Origin: Vespa crabro
Lineage: Eukaryota; Arthropoda; Insecta; Hymenoptera; Vespidae
Direction: 5' to 3'
DNA: 64,000 nucleotides
NCBI RefSeq assembly: GCF_910589235.1
Contig: NC_060955.1
Span: 23,925,672 to 23,989,671, forward strand
In this document: positions 59,872 to 64,000 of the stretch, in pieces
Position numbering within the stretch: the stretch's first letter is position 1
Layout: each line of letters starts with the position of its first letter
Program-made: the position numbers and the translations under genes
The notes under the pieces: generated by a model
What the model saw: only the letters and a program-made list of their open reading frames with translations
What the model was told of the DNA's origin: nothing
The model's database searches: none

Positions 59872-60907
59872 GAATAAAAAGAGAGAGAAAGAGAGAGGAA
59901 CGTGCTCCACCTTTTTGCAGCCTAATTCTTTGCGCGGCTTTACGTATCACCCAAGTCCGAAGGAGAGCATTAGGCGTTGCCTCTTCTTTTGCTCTTCGAT
60001 CGTTTTACTACGTTATTCTTCTTCCTCCTCCTCCTCCTCTTCTTCTTCTTCTTCTTCTTCTTTCTCATCTTTTTTCTTCAACCTCGGACTCACATTACCG
60101 TATTTTCTTTCTTTCGTTTTAGATTTCTTTCGCGCAAGAGATTCACGGCTCGAAGATTTTCTTTCTATTTAACTTATTCGTAAATGGTTTCTTTAAGGTG
60201 CTTGATAACTCCTTGTCGTTAAGATAAAACTTACGTTGAAAATATATTCATTACAGTTTCATACGGTGATGAGAAGTTTGAATAAATAATCGGTATATGT
60301 ATACGCAGGCATAATTTTGTTACCCCATGTTCGTTAAATTGCGAACACGATTCTATTCTTCTTACAACGAGTATAGAAAATGATTCTCCCCTTACGTATA
60401 TCGATTATTATATCCACCTTTGCCTGACGCACGTTTGCCGCACGTAAGTGCCATTCTCAAATATAAACTCTTTATGCCGTGGTTAACGATCGCTGGTAAT
60501 ACGATACGTTTTGTCGTCTACCGTTACAACGCCGAGGGTAGTTTAGGAAGAGGAGTGCAACGAGGAAAAACAAGTCGATCACGGCACGTTCACCGTTTAA
60601 GCTCATGCTCGTGCTAATCCGAAGTTCTTCCAAGATCGATACGTTTTTCGTCGAGGAGCGATGGCGGGGGATGAAAGGGAGGAGGGGACGGAGATACTTT
60701 TTCGCGTATATCAAATCTTTCTAATATTAATTACGTTTGTCATTGTTTCAATAATTCAACGTAATCATTGAATTATACGTTAATTTTTTTCGATCGCACG
60801 ACCTCGACTTAATTACTTTTCAAAGAGAAACAGAACGAGAAAATAAAAATTATTATCTTTCAATTTGTCTTCTCGCTCGTTTACACCAAGTTCGGTACAG
60901 GATCGAT

Positions 60908-60939
<32 letters not shown>

Positions 60940-61672
60940 CGTCTATTCGTTCCTCGCGATGAAAGACGCTTGACGGTGACTTATAAAGTGTCATTACGAT
61001 GACCCAACGGCAAGTTATTGGCTTTCAATGCACAAGAGCTAAATCCGTTGCCGGGCTTCGTTGCGTTCGTTACGGGCCAAGTGGAAAGGATTAATTCTCT
61101 TGTTCGTTCGATACTTGATTTCATTCAAACTCGTACTCTTTGGTTCGCGAACACACCAAGAAGAAGGGAAAGCGGGAAACCTCACGCATATACGTACGTA
61201 ATCGTATCGTGCTACACGCGTATATATATGTAAGTACTTAAGAGCAATTTTGTAAAACAAAAAAATAAAAGAAAGAGAAAAGGAAAGGTATATAAATGGT
61301 AGAAAAGGTAAAATGATTCTTTTTGTTTTATATATATATTTTTTTTTTTTATTTCTTTTCCTTTTTCTTTTCCTTTTTCATGCAAAGAAACTAACATATT
61401 TTTTGTAAGTAAAACGTCTAAATCATATTACTATTGCTATTATTTTTGTTGTTAATAATTCTTTTTCTTTTCTTTATTTCTTTTTTTTTTTTGCTTCGAA
61501 AGTATCTACAGATAGTAGTCTCGTTGCTATTACTTTTTTTTTTATTATTTTCATTTACTTGTTTATTTTTTCTTTTTCTTAAGAATACTCGATCACTAAT
61601 TACGCGAGTAGTAGCATGCTCGTTTTATGAAGCTTATGGATCTTTTCAGAGAGTTCGTGAGAGATAGAGTGA

Positions 61673-61723
<51 letters not shown>

Positions 61724-62185
61724 GAGAGAGAGGGGGAGAGAGAGAGAGAGAAAAAGAGAGAGATAGATAGACAGGTAGGCGTGTAGCGAAGCGTCATTTG
61801 CCGGGACAGGGAACAAACGTCGAAGGGAATCGGTGACTGTTTCGACGCAATTATTATTCGCGGTTCGCGTTCCCAGGTACCGTTCTCGTATCCCCGTTTG
61901 TTCGCCACGTTGAAACATCCGTATCGCCCTCGAATGGGCGATCATACACAATAGGCTTTATCGTGCCTTCCTTTGAAAGTTCGAGCGCGATCCCACTCTA
62001 ATTAACGAATCATTCATCGACGCTGTAATTAACGAGGCTGACTCTGTCGCGGATTATTCAGTCGCGTCTTTTGCTACCCGACGCCATATCTATACTCTCT
62101 CTCTCTCTCTCTTTCACTTTCTCTCTCTCTCTCTCTCGCTCTATTTGATGTACACGTATAAGGTTCGAATAATCGCAAAAAAGAT

Positions 62186-62232
<47 letters not shown>

Positions 62233-62709
62233 AGAAATATAAAGATTTCTACGTGACACAGAATATTATACGCTCCATGAATATTTTCAACAGGCCAAAA
62301 AATACGAGATACAAAACAAATCGTCAGATCTTTCCTTTTACGACGATGATCGCGATCCATCGATCTCTAGCATGATAAAGTAATCGCTTCTGATTCGAAA
62401 TAGACGACCTTGAAGGTATCGTGGCTCCTCTGCACGAGCATCAATTTAATAATAAATCAAGTCTCAAAGTTCCTAGCTTCCTCTTGACGGAAGACGCTAA
62501 AGCGTCGGCGTCGTTCACGAAATGGACGAGATAGTGGATGGCCCTTTCTCGAGGGAATCTTAGGCTCCTTAACTTTGACTACGTCCGTGGCTCCATCCGC
62601 CTATCCATTATGCACGTTATGTCTAAGTGATTTCTTACTCCCTTCCTTTACCTCCATCGAAACGTTCTTTCAAAAATTTAGACTTTTGAATAAGAGTAAG
62701 AGAGAGTAA

Positions 62710-62766
<57 letters not shown>

Positions 62767-63183
62767 GTCGTGCCCTTCGAGCGTGAGTGGAACTTAATCA
62801 AATGGTAAACGGCTGGAAAACAAGCAATTCGAGTCGTCGGCCTGTCGAGAGGGGTAGGACGAGCCGATCTGGAGGGGTGTAAATCTGATAAAATCATCTC
62901 GAACCCCCAACTTTCTCTCTCTTTCTTTCTCTCTTTTTCTGTTCTTGTTGGCCCCTCGTGGCGCATGGCATATACTTCGTTCAGTTTCGTTCGTAGCATA
63001 TATATCCGATACGCGGCACCCTATGCCACTCCTAAGTAACGTAAGTAATGTAAGAGGGTGGTTGTTGCTACGGTTGTTATTAAATGAGACAGCCTAATAG
63101 GCCCATTACGAAGACCCCTCGGTCCATTCCCACATAATATAATCCTCACCGCACGCGTACGACGTTTCTCTTCGTTTTATTCA

Positions 63184-63224
<41 letters not shown>

Positions 63225-64000
63225 TTCCTCACCACCCACCACCACCCACGTCAACCAGCCATTTCGCCATCCCTCGTGTGCGCGTCTTAGTCTAAAAAGA
63301 CCGATCACGCCCACAAAGTTTTTACCTTTGACGAGAGAGAGAGAGAGAGAGAGCGAGTGAGAGAGGAAGTTGATTCTTTCTTCTTCACGTCGGATTCTGG
63401 GAAGAACGAGAAGGGTAGAATGGAACACTAAGAATATTCTGTTTGTCTTATTTGAATCCGATTAGCGTTAATTATATGAATTGCTGTTAATTTCTAATAA
63501 ACTTAAAACGTTGTTACATATAAATCGTACGAACCTTTGAAGCATATGTCCATGTTCGACAACGGCATGGGCAAGATCGGCCGCTTGATGACCCAAAAGG
63601 GGATTCGTCGCGGCATCGTTGGTGGTTGGCGAAAAAGTTGCCGCGACATTAGGACTAGGTGGACTTGTACAGCCAACGCCAATGCTGGCGGCATCGTTTC
63701 TCGAGTTTTCGATGATTTGACTGCTGGCGGATGCACGTTGATGACCGACGGCTGGCCTAAGAGACGTGGGCGAGCTTATTCTCGGTGGGCTCGCACAAGA
63801 CGGAGGGATTCTTTGATTGTTCGTCCTCGAACTGGGCGGCGAGACGGGCGAGGAGGCAACCTCGACGTCGGTCGAACGTCTTTCCGCGGAGGAGACATTC
63901 GAGGTCGAGTCGCTCCGTGGCGAGACGGACCTACCGAGAATACTTTGAATACTGAACGACGTGTATTGAGGATTGCAAGCCGGCCGAAGGGCGGGCTTGC
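55881..64000 (-). CDS. Hmx: Homeobox protein Hmx (H6-like), 5' end beyond the window
   Basis: Three minus-strand exons, 64000-63535 (partial), 58358-57979 and 56767-55881, join in phase; 576 residues are visible and the start codon lies outside. The assignment rests on the homeodomain at 56462-56283 (KKKTRTVFSRSQVFQLEST and [20 protein letters not shown]) and the adjoining Hmx-specific AAELEAANMAHAAQRLV. An N-terminal eh1-like motif, FSIQSILG (63956-63933), is a Groucho-type repression motif usual in this family. The first visible exon is Ser/Pro-rich, the second holds a His/Gln tract (about 58293-58230), and the third has acidic and glycine runs before the homeodomain and His/Pro runs after it. 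Hmx proteins pattern neurons and sensory organs. The donor after exon 1 reads GTTCGT, which is atypical, but phase and sequence continuity (HMLQ-R-LGLMSTL) support it. Confidence 0.93.
56283..56462 (-). other. Hmx homeodomain
   Basis: Sixty codons from RKKKTRTVFSRSQ through [12 protein letters not shown]. Helix 3 contains the WFQNRR core with the Q50-equivalent glutamine, so TAAT-type or the NK-like CAAGTG sites typical of Hmx proteins are expected targets. Confidence 0.95.
56768..57978 (-). other. Hmx intron between exons 2 and 3
   Basis: A 1.2 kb intron with unusually few microsatellites for this part of the window. The relative absence of simple repeats hints at constrained non-coding sequence, but none can be named. 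Confidence 0.5.
58638..58693. repeat. (GA)n microsatellite in the Hmx intron
   Basis: About 28 GA dinucleotides, 280 bases upstream (in gene orientation) of Hmx exon 2. Confidence 0.97.
61676..61770. repeat. (GA)n microsatellite in the Hmx intron
   Basis: Pure GA to about 61720, then interrupted GA to 61770. Confidence 0.95.
62713..62763. repeat. (GA)n microsatellite in the Hmx intron
   Basis: About 25 GA dinucleotides; a similar CT tract lies at 63186-63221. Confidence 0.97.

Larger units (their letters stand above)
58359..63534 (-). other. Large Hmx intron
   Basis: A 5.2 kb intron with GA/CT tracts at 58638-58693, 59450-59489, 59837-59866, 61676-61770, 62188-62223, 62713-62763 and 63186-63221, and a (TCT)n/(CTT)n stretch at 59153-59215. 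Unique sequence between them, for example 60180-60900 and 61780-62100, shows no exon. Confidence 0.55.

Noticed and set aside
63503..63736. 77-codon minus-strand frame MHPPAVKSS and following
   Set aside because: It is out of frame with the Hmx exon that carries the eh1-like motif and joins the next exon in phase.

Overview
The window is nuclear DNA of an insect, most likely a hymenopteran (bee, wasp or ant). The evidence is short GT-AG introns, AT-rich intergenic DNA with ordinary CpG frequency, very dense (GA)n, (TA)n and (CGT)n microsatellites, CCTAACC-type motifs near promoters, and animal orthologues at animal-typical lengths. The sequence alone does not give the species. No bacterial, viral or CRISPR feature is visible.

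I rebuilt nine protein-coding genes exon by exon, checking that splice phases agree. Left to right they are: RNF14 (+, 242-2098), an RWD plus RING-IBR-RING ubiquitin ligase; POLR3H/RPC8 (+, 12836-13767), an RNA polymerase III subunit; FBXL16 (-, 15406-18049), an F-box/LRR protein; UBE2W (-, 22997-24286), an N-terminal ubiquitin-conjugating E2; BPNT2/IMPAD1 (-, 25169-26503), the Golgi PAP phosphatase; an unrecognised histidine-rich two-pass membrane protein (+, 33340-36580); NFYB (-, 37095-37976) and NELFA (+, 38624-41149), divergent across a 650-base promoter; and PRDX3 (+, 42392-43299), a mitochondrial peroxiredoxin. A tenth gene, the homeobox gene Hmx (-, 55881 to beyond 64000), is cut by the window edge. 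An orphan reading frame at 2668-3141 (-) may be a gene remnant.

Regions: 1-2.7 kb holds RNF14. 3.0-7.1 kb is a tandem segmental duplication rich in hairpin-forming short repeats; 7.1-7.8 kb is another direct duplication; 9.2-12.0 kb is a nine-unit tandem array with a 305-base period. From about 16 kb onward the texture changes to unique sequence broken by dozens of GA/CT, TA and trinucleotide microsatellites. 12.8-26.5 kb and 33.3-43.3 kb are gene-dense. 26.5-33.3 kb and 43.3-55.9 kb are gene-poor and microsatellite-rich; the second flanks the developmental gene Hmx.

The genes are mostly housekeeping and do not form one pathway. Shared themes are transcription (POLR3H, NFYB, NELFA, Hmx) and ubiquitin (RNF14, UBE2W, FBXL16). 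The parts least explained by known biology are the 3-12 kb repeat complex and the unrecognised membrane protein.
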